Positions 38,275 through 50,800 of a DNA stretch of 64,000 nucleotides are shown piece by piece; position 1 is the first letter of the stretch, and the number at the start of each line of letters is the position of its first letter. Origin of the DNA: Voacanga thouarsii (lineage: Eukaryota > Streptophyta > Magnoliopsida > Gentianales > Apocynaceae). The notes below the pieces were generated by a model, which had not been told where the DNA came from, ran no database searches, and saw only the letters and a program-made list of their open reading frames with translations. Both the position numbers and the translations under genes were made by a program. Location of the stretch: the NCBI GenBank assembly GCA_026120185.1, contig JANUWF010001479.1, forward strand, positions 1,178,001-1,242,000. Direction: 5' to 3'.

Positions 38275-40666
38275 TGTGAATAATATAAATAAGGCCTAAT
38301 AGGCTTATATATATATTTATTTATTTATTTATTTATATTTATAGTCTAGGCCTGGTAGGCTTCAAACTAGACTTTAATTAAATATGCCTAACCTAGTTAG
38401 TTAATCAAATAGGTCTGATTTTTTTTAAACAGTCTAAGGTTAGGTTGTAGCCTTTGATAAAAGTCTAAACTATTTTCATCCCTACCCACTACTGATAATT
38501 TATAAAATAAAAAATATATATTTTGTATTAAGTTATGCTATATTTCCAAACTCAATGGGCTGGACAACTCTGGATTGTCCTATTTCATGTTCTTATTTTG
38601 ACTAGGTTAAGTCTCTCGTGTGTTCAACATGAAGTATATCTTTATTTGTTTATAAAAAAATTATTGAACTACTATTTTATAAAACAAAGAGGAAAAATTA
38701 TACATATAAATAAAAACTAATAAGAATATCCTTTCCTATAAGTGCACAATCAATAATCTTGGTTTTGACTTTGCATTTGAGGGAAAAACTAAATTGTGAT
38801 TGAATATCTGGTAATAAGCTCAATAACAAATATTTTCCCATCAATTATTTTGGATTCTTGGATGTGTTGCATTCAACATTTTTTAGGAAAAAAATTCAGA
38901 GTTAATCAATGACAGAGTAGCTTCTGCATAAAAAGAAAAAAAAAAATTGCATTAGCAGGTTTGGTTTATCACATTTGGAATACAAAATGTGAACAAATGC
39001 ATGAGGAACTAAAAAGGTTGAGGCAGGGAGTGGAGGTTCAGAAGAATTTGGTGGCTAAGTGGAGGTTCGGAAGAATTAAAAAGGTTGATGCATTTTTGCA
39101 ATTCCTTAATAAGATTTATCACCTTTTTGTTTTGAGGGCAATTTTATTGCACACTGACCTTATTAGTAGCAAATGTGATACTTAGAGGATATTTGGAATT
39201 TAAAGAATGAGGTTCATCTTTTAGTCTTAAAAGTATTTCCATTTCCTTATTTGATGGGATGATCTCAAAAAAGGTTTGATTTTCTTGAAAATCTTTTTGG
39301 GATGTCTTTTCTTAAAATCAGAAGATTTTTTATTTCTGATTTTTAATTTAGGCTTCTTGCATGCATAATGAAGGTTTGGTTCTCCCTTGTATTTTTATTG
39401 TGTTATAATTTATTTATTATTTACAATTATATTCTAACACTTTGTTATGTTACCATAAGTTCATTAGATTTTCAAAATTTTAATTTGTTAAATTTTTCTC
39501 TACAAGTTTTTCCCCCTAAATCTCCATTTAGACCTCGTTAAGGACCTTTTTTTTTTTTTTTCATTTGATCCGCCTGCCTCCTGCTTGATTGGTCAAGAGG
39601 CATGGATAATTTTGTTCTTGATGGCTTTAAATGCTTGGTTTTCATACAAATCTCTTCCAATTCTCTTATTCTTTCTTAAGTCTTAAATATTCTTGCTTCA
39701 ATTCTCTATAAATCTTCTAATTGGTAATTGTTTATATTATTTTTCCTTCTTAATTCTCTCAAATTTCAATATATTGAGCAAAACTTGCTGACTATGAATC
39801 CTTTATTATCATTTTACAAAATTTCTTAATATTGAATTGAAAATTTTAAGCCCTTTATCATTATTTTTAATTACATTTTCTAAAAATAAAAATAAAAAAA
39901 AGAAGTACAAGTTTGTCAACCTTAATCGAGATTGACAACTACCTATTGGTTAATTGTAAATAAATCGGGATTGAAGATTTTAATTAAAGTTAATTGTATT
40001 GACTAACCACCAACCGGTAGTTTCTCAAACGCCACTTGAATATTGGACAACTATGATCACCACTAGTTAAATCATTCTCTTGAAAGCCTAAAACTTCTTG
40101 CCTTCTCTTTCTCTTTGATCTGAGATCAAAACCAAAGACGGCTATGAGAAGTTTGCATGCAACTCAAAACCTTCAATGGAATAATGGAAATTCGATAAGT
40201 TTCTCATAAGTCCATAGGTTGAAGTGTTATTTGAATTTCAATTACTACTATGGGTTTTCAGGTTAAGTGTTTTGAAGGTAACATATTTCAACTCTAGAAT
40301 ATATTGTTTGTCAACTCATGTAGATCTTAACAAGTGTGGTAAATTGAAAAACTATAAAGGCTAAAATGGCAAGATTCCTTGATTTTTATTTTATTTTTTT
40401 TAAATATGCTATGGTGTCATTTGAATTGTTTTGATTGCTAACCTCGTAAGGAACTTACGTATGTTGTAAAGACTTGCGAATCATACCCATCTTGAGGTTG
40501 ATTTTTCTGAGTTACAAAGGAAAGAACAGAACATCTCTGAAACAAAAACTCTTTTTTTACTTGCCTTGTGAGTTAGAATCTCTCTAGAACAAGAAGTTGC
40601 CTCTTCTTTGGTTCCAATTGCTTTAGCCATAAAGTAGCCTATATTTTGGTAATGGTCTTCTGAGAA
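37516..40666. other. AT-rich spacer with a possible LINE scrap
   Basis: Very AT-rich, with (TA)n at 38234-38266. The frame at 38940-39185 begins LAGLVYHIWNTKCEQ, which faintly resembles the C-terminal region of plant LINE reverse transcriptases. The evidence is too weak for a firm call. Nothing else was recognised. Confidence 0.35.
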
Positions 40667-41491
40667 ATGAATGCAGAAATGGACCAAATAGAAACCAATT
40701 GCCAAAAACCTGGGATTTGCCACAGGCTTCTCATCTCTGTCCTGCCTAGAGACTGTCCTGTCTGCAAAGCCTTAGCCATTTGCCGCAGGATCTTTAACTT
40801 CAGACCAAGTGCTGCGCCATCCTTGGCAGCAGAAAACCTCTTGCCTATGAGCTCGGGAGGCCTTCTTCAATATGGCTTATCTATTCTTCAAAGAATGTAT
40901 GATTTCATCATGCAAATTCTTCTATCACAGGCAATAAAGCCAGTGACCTTGGGCAGTTTTAAGGACAATGGTCCAATTGAAATTGAAAGGCCAGATTTAC
41001 AAGCATCCCAATCAGAAAATGGGATTGAGACAAGGAACGATCAAAATATCCTGTTGAACGCTCATCAAGATCCTTCTGCAGAGAAATATTGTCAACCCAT
41101 GGCTGATGAAAAGCAAGCCAAAGAAGCGGATGATTCTGCCAGGCAGCTCACTGACTTGTATTCGAGTTGGAACTGCCCTGGAGATGAGAGAGGGCTCTCA
41201 CAGGTTAAAAGTAGTACAGGCGATGATGTTCGTTCCTCTCCAATTGTTCAAGAGAAAGGTGATGAAGAGGAGCAAGAGAAAGTACCTACACCAACTGTAA
41301 TGCAAAAACCAAGAGCTCCTAAAAAGATGGTAAGCATAAATGAGAATGTAGAAATATTCCCTATATCTATGAACAACAGAAAGAAGTCAAAAGAATGGCT
41401 ATCTGCAACTGAAAGCTGGCGGGAAGAATCAAAACCTCTGAAGTCAATTCTAAAGGTGGGTTCCAAACTAACTAATGTAAGCACTGAATAG
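40667..41491 (+). CDS. Uncharacterised plant protein with C-terminal KSILKVGS motif
   Basis: A single open frame of 274 residues; the start could also be Met5. The N-terminus holds a short Cys cluster (RDCPVCKALAICRR, about 28-41) and a hydrophobic stretch around 65-90. The middle (95-225) is acidic, polar and probably disordered. The C-terminal third carries PKKMVSINENVEIFP and KPLKSILKVGS, motifs I have seen in unannotated plant proteins but cannot link to a function. A GT at 41456 inside the KVGS codons and an acceptor-like ctctag ending at 41690 would allow a second exon (41691-41742) that replaces the tail; I prefer the unspliced end because it keeps the KVGS motif. Codon content and length favour a real gene over chance. 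Confidence 0.6.
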   Translation: MNAEMDQIETNCQKPGICHRLLISVLPRDCPVCKALAICRRIFNFRPSAAPSLAAENLLPMSSGGLLQYGLSILQRMYDFIMQILLSQAIKPVTLGSFKDNGPIEIERPDLQASQSENGIETRNDQNILLNAHQDPSAEKYCQPMADEKQAKEADDSARQLTDLYSSWNCPGDERGLSQVKSSTGDDVRSSPIVQEKGDEEEQEKVPTPTVMQKPRAPKKMVSINENVEIFPISMNNRKKSKEWLSATESWREESKPLKSILKVGSKLTNVSTE

Positions 41492-42288
41492 CACAAGAAA
41501 AAAAACCATGATTTATGCTGCAAAATCACAGTTGTTTTAGGCAGCAGAAGAATCAAGCCGTTATTCAAATACATGCTTGTTGATGTCACCAGCTTATTTG
41601 GTGGTGCGATCTTAATTATAGTTAGCTCATCAATATAATTCTGCATTCTGAACAAGTATTCCTCACTGAATTTTCTTGTTTTCTCTAGCAAATAGACATG
41701 ACTGTCCCAAAACCTGAAAATCTAGCAAAATCACATAATCAGGTAAGCATTCTTCCTGCTCAGGTATAACCAACCTTTATAGAGATCAAGGAAAAAAGAG
41801 AGAGAGAAAAAAAAAAGGACCATGCAGATTTTACTCGCTAAACAAAAAATAGCCAAGATAAATCTTTGCAAGGCAACGATACTTGCACCTTTACAGCCTC
41901 CGTTATTTCCCTGATCCTATAAACTGCTTTACATAATAGTACTTTGCAATCTCTTTTCCAACCTTCAATCTTCCATCGCCAGGAAGGAATTAACTTGCAC
42001 CTGACCAGTCGACTCCTTAAAAGAATCTAGAAGAGACAAGCCACAAACAAATCAGTCTAAGAACAAAAAGGGAAAAAAAATCACAAAATAATTGATAGAG
42101 CACTGCAATTTTACTTGGCAAGACCCAATGCTATCTCCCTTCCAAATTTCCGTCAGTAGAGTCCCTAAGCATGATCTACATAAACCACTGAATGTAATCA
42201 TACTCAAGCGAAGTGAAATCCAGTGATTGTTTTGACATGCCACTGCTTGAAGAATATGCAATCCCATTTGACCTAGCAGGGAACAAAA
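41492..42288. other. Spacer between convergent genes
   Basis: Lies between the 3' ends of the uncharacterised gene and the PPR gene and must contain both 3' UTRs. 41691-41742 could be a small extra exon of the former. No other gene was seen. Confidence 0.45.
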
Positions 42289-43749
42289 TCAACCATCTTC
42301 AGATCCACCACTTACCAGCTTGCTACCCAGTTCTGTCCTGGGCTTAGCTGAGAGCCCTTTTGCTATCATTTCTTCATCATACTTCCGTGCCATGTCGACC
42401 ATGCCCTTCTGTACCAAAGCATCAATTAAAGCATTGTAAGCAAATTCATCTGGACTCAATCCATGCTCTCCCATCTTCTCCCAAATAAGAAAAACTGGTC
42501 GAAGAAAACCCCACCTTCCAAACTTCCTCATAAGCATGACATATGTATCCATCCTTGGCCTGACCCCCTTTTCAATCATCATATCAAATAACTTTAGAAT
42601 CTGTCTAGGCTTTTGAAGATATCCAAAAAAGCAATGATACGTCAATACGTTTGGGTTACAACCCCTCTTAGACATTTCCTTAAGCATTTTAACTGCCTCC
42701 TTGTTCCTTCCATTTTCACACAACAACTTAAGTATGCAGTTATAAGTCACGACATTTGGTTCACAACCTAATTCTACCATCTCACGGTAAAGTTTAACTG
42801 CCACATCCACACCATCTGAAATCCCAATAGCCCAAATAACAGTATTATACGCCACTACATCCAATTTTATCCCCTTTTTCTTCATCTCTTTATACAAATT
42901 CACGGCCTTCCATGGCTTCCCACTCTTGCACTGTATATCCATATAGATGGAATAGGAATACAAGTCTTTCTGAACACCCCTTTTATCCATTTCTTCCCAA
43001 AATTCCCTACATTTTCGCCACCAGCCCATTTTAAACCATCCGCGAAGAATCATGTTATAGATTTTTATATTTAAACTGAAAGCCAAATGTTTGCCACCAT
43101 TCCTACTGTTACCAAAGCACAATTCTTCAGCTTCTATCACATGTTTGTGCTCACATAAAGCATCAATCAGATTTGAAAAAGAAATATCATCTCTCAAATT
43201 AAACTTTTCCATTCGATCAAAAGTATCAATTGCTCCTTTAATAAGATGAGCTGACACATAACGCTTGAACATTATGCGAAATGTAGTATAATCAGGCCTA
43301 GCAAAAGATGAACTTTTCCTCATCTTCTCAATTAAATCCCATGCAGTATCGAACTCAAAATACTTGCCAAGAATATCGATGACCTGGTTGTAAGTTTCAG
43401 TTGTATGTTGGAACCCACATCTCAATTCAACCCAGTTGAAGAAATCTAAGGCCTTCTTCCAATCATTGCCATACGAAGAGAGTGTTTCGAGCACTGTGGC
43501 GGGATTAAAATCAAGAAAATCATTGGCGTCACTCGACGGGGTTCTGCAAGCTGAATTATTGGAAAGATTGGATTTTGATGGTGAATTCGTACTATCTCGA
43601 GTGAAAAAAGAAGTGCTGTTCTGGGAATTAGTGACAACGGATTTACTTTTTGAGGAAGAAGTGTGATACTGTAGAAACTTTTGGAGGTCAAAGAGGAGAA
43701 AGCGAGAAAAATCAAGGGAACAGCGTCGAGAGGTAACTGAAGAAAGCAT
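42289..43749 (-). CDS. Pentatricopeptide repeat (PPR) protein, At1g80550 type, mitochondrial
   Basis: An intronless frame of 486 residues. The N-terminus (MLSSVTSRRCSLDFSRFLLF) is Arg/Ser/Leu-rich like a mitochondrial presequence, followed by a Ser-rich linker to about residue 75. The repeat region runs from about 85 to 470, with P-type PPR units starting near 119, 154, 189, 230, 264, 299, 334, 402 and 436; clear examples are VVAYNTVIWAIG and NVVTYNCILKLLC. Conserved blocks FFNWVELRCGFQHTTETYN, DILGKYFEF, ALCEHKHVIEAEELCFG and DLYSYSIYMDIQCKSGKPW match Arabidopsis At1g80550. P-class PPR proteins bind organelle RNA to stabilise, process or splice it; the target here is unknown. No E or DYW editing domain is present. 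The gene is divergent to GSH2, about 1 kb away. Confidence 0.93.
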   Translation of the reverse strand: MLSSVTSRRCSLDFSRFLLFDLQKFLQYHTSSSKSKSVVTNSQNSTSFFTRDSTNSPSKSNLSNNSACRTPSSDANDFLDFNPATVLETLSSYGNDWKKALDFFNWVELRCGFQHTTETYNQVIDILGKYFEFDTAWDLIEKMRKSSSFARPDYTTFRIMFKRYVSAHLIKGAIDTFDRMEKFNLRDDISFSNLIDALCEHKHVIEAEELCFGNSRNGGKHLAFSLNIKIYNMILRGWFKMGWWRKCREFWEEMDKRGVQKDLYSYSIYMDIQCKSGKPWKAVNLYKEMKKKGIKLDVVAYNTVIWAIGISDGVDVAVKLYREMVELGCEPNVVTYNCILKLLCENGRNKEAVKMLKEMSKRGCNPNVLTYHCFFGYLQKPRQILKLFDMMIEKGVRPRMDTYVMLMRKFGRWGFLRPVFLIWEKMGEHGLSPDEFAYNALIDALVQKGMVDMARKYDEEMIAKGLSAKPRTELGSKLVSGGSEDG

Positions 43750-44803
43750 TATTTGATCCTTTTCTTATTGAAAATAATATGATTCTTGCAAATTTGTTTG
43801 CATTCCTAGTAAGAGTGAATAACTGGGGCTTCTTGAAAGAATTTTCGACTGTTTACATAAAGCAGCAATCAGGCATGTGCAGGATTTTCCCTTATTTGAA
43901 CTAATTCACCAAATTACGAATAGAATCTCGCAAGAAATAGCTTTTAATCTAAGCCAAATTCAATTCAACAAAGTTTAACCCGAAAAAAAAAATCAGAAAT
44001 TGAAGGTAAGATACTGTCCTAAATCAAATTTTAAATGTTAAATAAAGTTCACGTTCACCAAAAAAAAAAAAAAAAAAGAAGAAATTTAGCGATAAAACAC
44101 ACAAATGAAAAAAGAGGAAAGTTGAGATCTTTCTAACCTTGCTACAAACTGAAAATCAAGCACTCAAACAAGGGAATTAGAATACAAATCCTCTGTAGCT
44201 TGCACCCGAACAATGAAGTCCAGTGATAAACTGCAGAAGCGAAGGAGCGAGGAAGACAGTTTTGAGTGTGACGGCGGGCGTTGATTAAGGACGAGTTCCG
44301 ACCCGACTTGCAATGCCCGGTTGCCCTAACCCGGTTATATATCGAGTTTGAGTGTTCTGGACGGATCCGGACAGGATCCGGATGTCCGGATCCGTTAGAC
44401 CCGGCGGTATGGTTCCTTATCTCGGAGTCCATTTCTCCTGTTCATTTATTTTCTCGTTTTTTTCCCCTTCCAGTCTCTGGCCACCACAACACCGCCAGTA
44501 GCGGCGGCTGCAATCCTGCAACACCAGCTTTTGATTAATAATGGTCGTATTTCCTGATAAAAAGTACTATAACTTTGGCCTATTTGGAGCTTGGAGATTA
44601 GCTTAGTAGGTTTCCTTTTCTATTTGGAATAAAATATTCAGCATCTAATTGTATTTATGTTCAATGACTGAGCGGCTGTAAATAATAGTGGGGTTTAATA
44701 TACATTCTGGAGTACCAAATTCAAAGCAAAACTCTCCTAATTGTCTCAGCAGGTAGCCATGAAAAGAGCCACTTTGTATTATAGTACACCAAAGAAAAGT
44801 TAA
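43750..44803. promoter_or_regulatory. Divergent region between the PPR gene and GSH2
   Basis: About 1.05 kb between opposing start codons, holding both promoters and 5' UTRs. It includes an A-tract at 44059-44077 and a GC-richer island at about 44190-44530 with a 35-bp palindrome (44361-44395). The frames at 44142-44432 and 44281-44538 follow this island and are not convincing genes. Confidence 0.45.
44361..44395. repeat. 35-bp palindromic element in the divergent promoter
   Basis: A 13-bp arm ACGGATCCGGACA (44361-44373) is followed by the 9-bp spacer GGATCCGGA and the exact complementary arm (44383-44395). The core GGATCCGGA occurs three times counting both strands. It sits in otherwise AT-rich DNA. 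Confidence 0.9.
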
Positions 44804-47800
44804 ATGGGGGCAGCATATTCCTCTTGCAGCTCTGCCTCCCTGTCATTCTCCAATTGCACTTGCTTTACTTCTAGCAGCCCCACCAATTCAAAAGTCACCG
44901 TTTTTTCTCATAAATCAATATCAAATTTGGTTTCTTTGAATCCCACCGCTCAATTCTTGCAGAACCATCTTCAGAAAGTTGCCAAATCCAGCCCTGCACA
45001 ACCCCCCTTGTCATTGAGTTTCAAGTGTGGTAGAGTTGAAGAGATGGAGATGCAAAAGGAGAAGGATTTTGTGGAGCCCATTTTTTATCCTCAGAGTATT
45101 GAACCAGAATTGCTTCACCAGATGAGTTATGATGCCCTTGTTTGGTGTTCTCTTCATGGCCTTGTTGTTGGAGATAGAAATTCACAGGTATTGTTCCTTT
45201 GGCTTTGAATTACTTGTTCTGAACATTTTTTTTTTGGGGTGGGGGGCTAAATAAATGACTTGTTCTGATCAATGAACATGGTAAAAAATGTAGTTTTTAG
45301 TAGAGAGAATATTAGGTAGCGATTTAAGATTGTTTCTTTATGACTAATAGAATCTGAGTGCAAGAATATGAATGAACTCAGGGAAGTCAATCCAGTAAAC
45401 TGGGACAATTTTGTTGTTAGTGGTATACCTTCTAGGATCTTTTGTTCAATGTGTATGAGCTTTTTGAAGGCAAAATAAATTACTTAGCACGCGGTTGGAA
45501 ACCTAATATGGTTCACTTTTGGTTGTTTTCTTTGCCAAAGGATAAGCCTTTTGGCTAAGGTCAATGGTGCCACTCACTTCATCTATACTGTCGTTCCTGT
45601 TTTCTGATGCCCATTTGTCCTAGTCATTTTTTTCCTCCTGCATAGAAGGTTCAACCCGAATCCATAATGTAAGCAATGGTAATAACTGTTAAGATCATCA
45701 TCTAATTTCACCTTATATACAGATTTAAGTTAAGAATTGAAAAACAAAAAGCTTGCGTGAGATAGCCAACTAATCAGATCTCTGTACTAATTGAGCAAAG
45801 ATGAGTAAAATACAAGGACTATTGAACTTTGTCGTTGATCTCATACGTCATGCAAACAAGCCTGGTATATCTTCATTCAAGGAGGATTTGATATGACCTC
45901 AGCGTTCTCATTGAATTGTGCTGGTGCTCTTTAGGTGCTGAACATGCAGAATTAATCATATTGAAGACTTGTCAATGAGACAACAGCCGTGGCTATTTTA
46001 TCTAAGAAGACAACAAAAGAATGCGACCCCAAAGTGGTATTATTCTAATAAAAAGTTGAACAGAAAACTAATACATTTTAAGATATCATGTCAGAAAACA
46101 ATCAGAGAAGGACCAAAATATGATGTACTTTACAAAAGGAATGTTTGCAACATAAAGGAACATAGTTTATTTTAATTCTAAATACTGCAAAACCAGAAAT
46201 ATACATTGATGAGGATTAGAGATAAATTATCATTAAGATTAGGCTAATCTTTATTGTCCATTTAGGAACTTTAAATGAAGTTGTTACAACACTACAATCC
46301 AACAGCACACCAGCTAATCTGAATCTAGCAACAGCAGCACAAAGACTGTACAAAATGCCATGCACAACTCAGATTGAGTAAATTTCTAACCATTGCCCTC
46401 GCTAAACTAACCTAGCTTTGAGTGAAAGAGATTCTAAGAGTTTGATAATTCATCCAGCAAAAGTTCTGCATCTAACATCTTTTTCCAACATAACTTTATT
46501 CTACTTAATCTACTGGATTTGATGCTTGTAATGACAGATTCTGCTACATTGCATAAACTTTCCTCCTGACTAGCCTCACCTTAAAGAACCAAGTTAACAT
46601 ATTTATCCTGTTTGGATCTCTGGCAACATTATGTAGCTCAATCACCTGCTTCCTTGCTATTAAACCATAGATATGCACACATTCAGCTCAAGATATTTCG
46701 CATTTTAATGCAATTCGTAGCAAAGAATTAGACTCCCGATCAGTAGATCTATACCAAAACGGAGATGTTACCAAATGCCACATTAAGAACATTAAACAGC
46801 TTGTACATATCCTTGGCTTCATCATGGCATTATTTGATCTTTCAGCTCTAATATTGACCACTTCATGGCGAGCCTCACAATATTAGCAGCCTCTTTCATC
46901 ACACTGAGTTCATTTTTAAAAGCTGTGTATATCATTTTTGCAAAGTATGTTGAATATCGTCCATCAGTATAAATATCAAAATTGGCTGCAGTGACTCATC
47001 TTCTCTTGGATTTTCTCTTTATCTTTTCTCAACAGTTAGCTTTTCGTATAATGCTTCTATTGTTTAATTTGTGTTTAAAGTCATTGTGTGTATATTAGAT
47101 TGTGAGAGGAGAAAGTGTAAGAAGAGAATATTGTGATCCATATAAGATGATAAAGTAACAAAACAGCTATACTAAAAACCGTTAAATAATACTTATCTAT
47201 TGTAATGGAAAAGTTTAGTAGAATAAATTTATCTTATTGTGTTCAGTGAATCATAGATTAATCATATAGAACTAGAGAGAGAGAGGCTTGATTTCTTTCT
47301 TTCTTCCATGAATGTAGGATTTGAGCAGTAAAATCTCACATAGGCATTCCAAATTATGTGTTTTCTACTTAGAAGTCTTATCTGTGGGCACCCTATGTAA
47401 AAGTTCTAAGTTTTCGACTTGTGAAGTTGAACTGATATTGTACATTGATGAATTATTTGTTTAGTTAGTGCTGTAATAATTCTGTTGTATGCTTGCAAAT
47501 AAAGCAACTGCTCTTGTTTCATATGTTTGATTGCTTTCAAATAATTTCAGAGATCAGGAAAGGTCCCTGGTGTAGGAATGGTTCATGCCCCAGTTACTCT
47601 GTTGCCTATGTCATTTCCTGCAAGTCATTGGAAACAAGCTTGTGAAATAGCTCCTATTTTCAATGAACTTGTTGATCGAGTTAGTTTGGATGGGAAATTT
47701 CTACAGGATTCACTGTCCAGGTAACATCATTCACTCCTATGTTTTCACTGTATCTACTAGAATTGTGGGAGTACATGTAAATTATTCAGAACAGAATGTG

Positions 47801-50800
47801 TATCTTTAAAAACTTGGGCCACAGGTAATTGTTACCACTTCTTGTGTGGCAACTTTTCATCAGAATGTACGTTTGGGCCCAAAGACTAAAACTGGTTTGA
47901 ATATTATGACCCATTTAATTGCAAGTAACTTGTTAGAGATTTGATTGAAACCTCTCTATGTGTTGAAGAACCTTTATTATATTGTTCTTTAAATTATTCG
48001 ATAGCATCAGACGTGCAGTTGTATGGTTACTATCCTGCTACATATTAGTATATTGATACACGAGTGTTCTGTTAATACATGGAACTCTATTCTTGATGCA
48101 GCTTTGTAATGTTTGTTACCTGAGATATAGACTTATGGAATAGGAGTTCTTTGTGTTCAATTTGTGTGACTACACATTTCTACCAATGTATCTTATTTGC
48201 TGGTCTTTGTTCCTATTTGAAATGCAACTAGAACATTTCACTTCTCATTAACTTAGTCTAAAATCTTGTGGGAGATAATCAAGATTTTTCAGACTTAATG
48301 AATGATATAGGAAAAAGAGAAAGAAAACAAATTAAAAGGGTCTTTCTGTTCTCAACAATTGTTTCAGATTAATTGTGACTAATACAAACCAATGTAGCAA
48401 ATAAAATGAATTGAGTGCTACATTAATTCCATCGAGTATTTTGTATCTGCATACATCATACAAGATAGCATATTATTTTATGTTAAAGCTCTTTCTTTTT
48501 TTTTCCCCTTCCCCCTAGATTGTAGCTTTAGCATGATGAACCAGGAAGCACCCACAGCTTATTATTAAGGATACAGATTACTATTTCATTTATGACCCAA
48601 GCTTTGGTGTATTTTTGTAGATTCAATTAATATTAAGTGGACTTCCATACATTTTTTTTTGTCATCTAATTCATGGGTTTTGATTGAATGCAGCTATATT
48701 TAGCATGTTCTTCATTTCCTTCCCTTCTCTCTGGCTTGATTTGAAGAGAAAATTTAAGTAATCATGTCTGAACTGATATCCTTTTTCTCTTCGACAATGC
48801 AGGACAAAGAAAGTGGATGCTTTTACATCTAGACTCTTAGATATTCATTCCAAGATGTTAGAAATCAATAAGAAAGAGGTGTGTCTATCACACCACTCAG
48901 TTTAGATGCATAATGAAACTGTAATTGGTGGTTGTTATTTCCTATAATTATGGCATGAGCTCTTCTATGCTATCTACCACTCTTATGTATGTTTTCAATG
49001 TTTAAGTCCAAGCCAACTTCAAGATAAGTGGTCTCAGTTTATTTCAGATTCTTGTGGTACTTTTGTTCAAGATTTTGCCTTGGTCCTATTGTGTCTTAAT
49101 CTTCAGTGCAAGGAAAAGCAGAGATGAAGTTACTTTTAACATGGTTCTTGAAGGACCTGACTTATGTGGTTAATCACTTAAAGTGAACAATGTTCAGAAA
49201 CTATTCGGTTCAAAATAATAGTTGAAACTAGATTTTATTTTCCAGTGTTAGAAAATATACTAATTCCATTTGAACTTCTGCCCCAGGAAATACGCTTGGG
49301 ATTACACCGTTCAGATTATATGTTGGATGAACAGACTAAATTACTTCTTCAGATAGAGCTCAACACAATTTCATCATCATTTCCTGGGCTGAGTTGTCGT
49401 GTCAGTGAGCTTCACAGGTCATAAGGAATTTACCAATTAAAAAATTTTCCCCCCTCCTCAGTGGCATTCAGGTTGTTTGATCCCCCTTTTTTGTTCTGTC
49501 ATCTGTGTGTGTGTGTAACACCACAAATGCATAACGAAAGGATGGTGGGTCAAACATGATGTGCCAATGACTACTAGACTGTATCACTGTTACACAGGTG
49601 ATATCATGATTCCCATGTAATTTGGAATTGAATTTTGTTTTGGATTATTCAAGTAGAATGCCTGCCTCAGAGAAAATTAAGTTTCATTTCTCTGGAAATG
49701 TGTTTAACTAATTCATGTGTTCTTGCAATACCCAAGCCAACGCTAATGAAAGATTTCCATTACTGTGTGAACATTTGTCATGTTTATAAGCCAGAAGGTT
49801 TATATGTATCATATTTCATTTTGCTTAAAGAAATTATAGAGTTCGATTGGTCTCTAACTAAGATTCTCTAATATATCACACAGGATGTTACTTCATCAAT
49901 TTAAAGAACAACTCTCTTTAGATCCTGAGAGGATTCCCAGAAATGATGCTGTTAATGGTTTTGCTGAAGCTTTAGCTAAAGCATGGTCTGAGTATAATAA
50001 CCCAAGGTAAGAGTCTCAATTGGATGGTGTTGTTTAAAGTTTTATGCTGCTATTGTTAAGTTGATTTGTTACTAACATAACCTTGTAGTACAGGGCTGTG
50101 ATTATGGTTGTGGTTCAACCTGAAGAGCGCAATATGTATGACCAGCATTGGCTGTCTACTGTTATGAAGGAAAGATATCCTTTTTCCTGTATTTTGAATG
50201 AGTTACTTTTATGCCCTCTTTTGCATATATAATCCATATTAGTCTACAGTATGCATACATGGGTATTGAATAAAAGGTTGAAAACAGATGTTCTTATCTC
50301 TTTGCATTGTGATCTGTTTATTTTTGGAATACACTTTGTAACTTTTTTTTCCATCTAGCGTGTTTTGTATTTTTGTGTTTCCTCTTTTCCCTATGAACAA
50401 ATTCCTTAACTTACTAACACACATCAAGTGAGAACTATTCGGAAGACATTGGCTGAAATAGATGCAGCAGGGGAACTTCAACCAGATGGAACGCTTCTTG
50501 TGTATGTATCCAATGGAAAAGGACTCGAATTTAAACATTTAAATTTATTTCTTTCAATAATGCCAAATGCTTTGAATTTGTAGAGGTGGGGAAGCCGTGG
50601 CAGTCATTTACTTCAGAGCTGGATACTCCCCAAATGATTATCCTTCAGAATTGGTGAGTACTGCTTAATGGTTGAACTTCACGCAATAGACTTTAGTTCA
50701 CGATTTTTAATTGCAATTGTTTCTTCAGGATGCATGTTTAAGGAGCTATTGTTGAATACATTCAAATCGTTGGAACCAATTCTATGAAACCCACATTAAA

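Noticed and set aside
38940..39185. Possible LINE C-terminal fragment
   Set aside because: Only a short VYHIW-like resemblance; not enough to call a mobile element.
44142..44538. ORFs on both strands in the PPR/GSH2 divergent region
   Set aside because: They arise from the GC-rich palindromic island; Gly-Ser-Asp-Pro patterns follow the GGATCC repeats.
46850..47000. Minus-strand stretch in GSH2 intron 1 that looks PPR-like
   Set aside because: Only about 35 residues before stops; too short and degenerate to support a pseudogene call.
50081..50094. Alternative acceptor gtag|tacag for GSH2 exon 6
   Set aside because: It would lead to a stop codon within a few residues; the next AG (after 50093) keeps the frame and family sequence.
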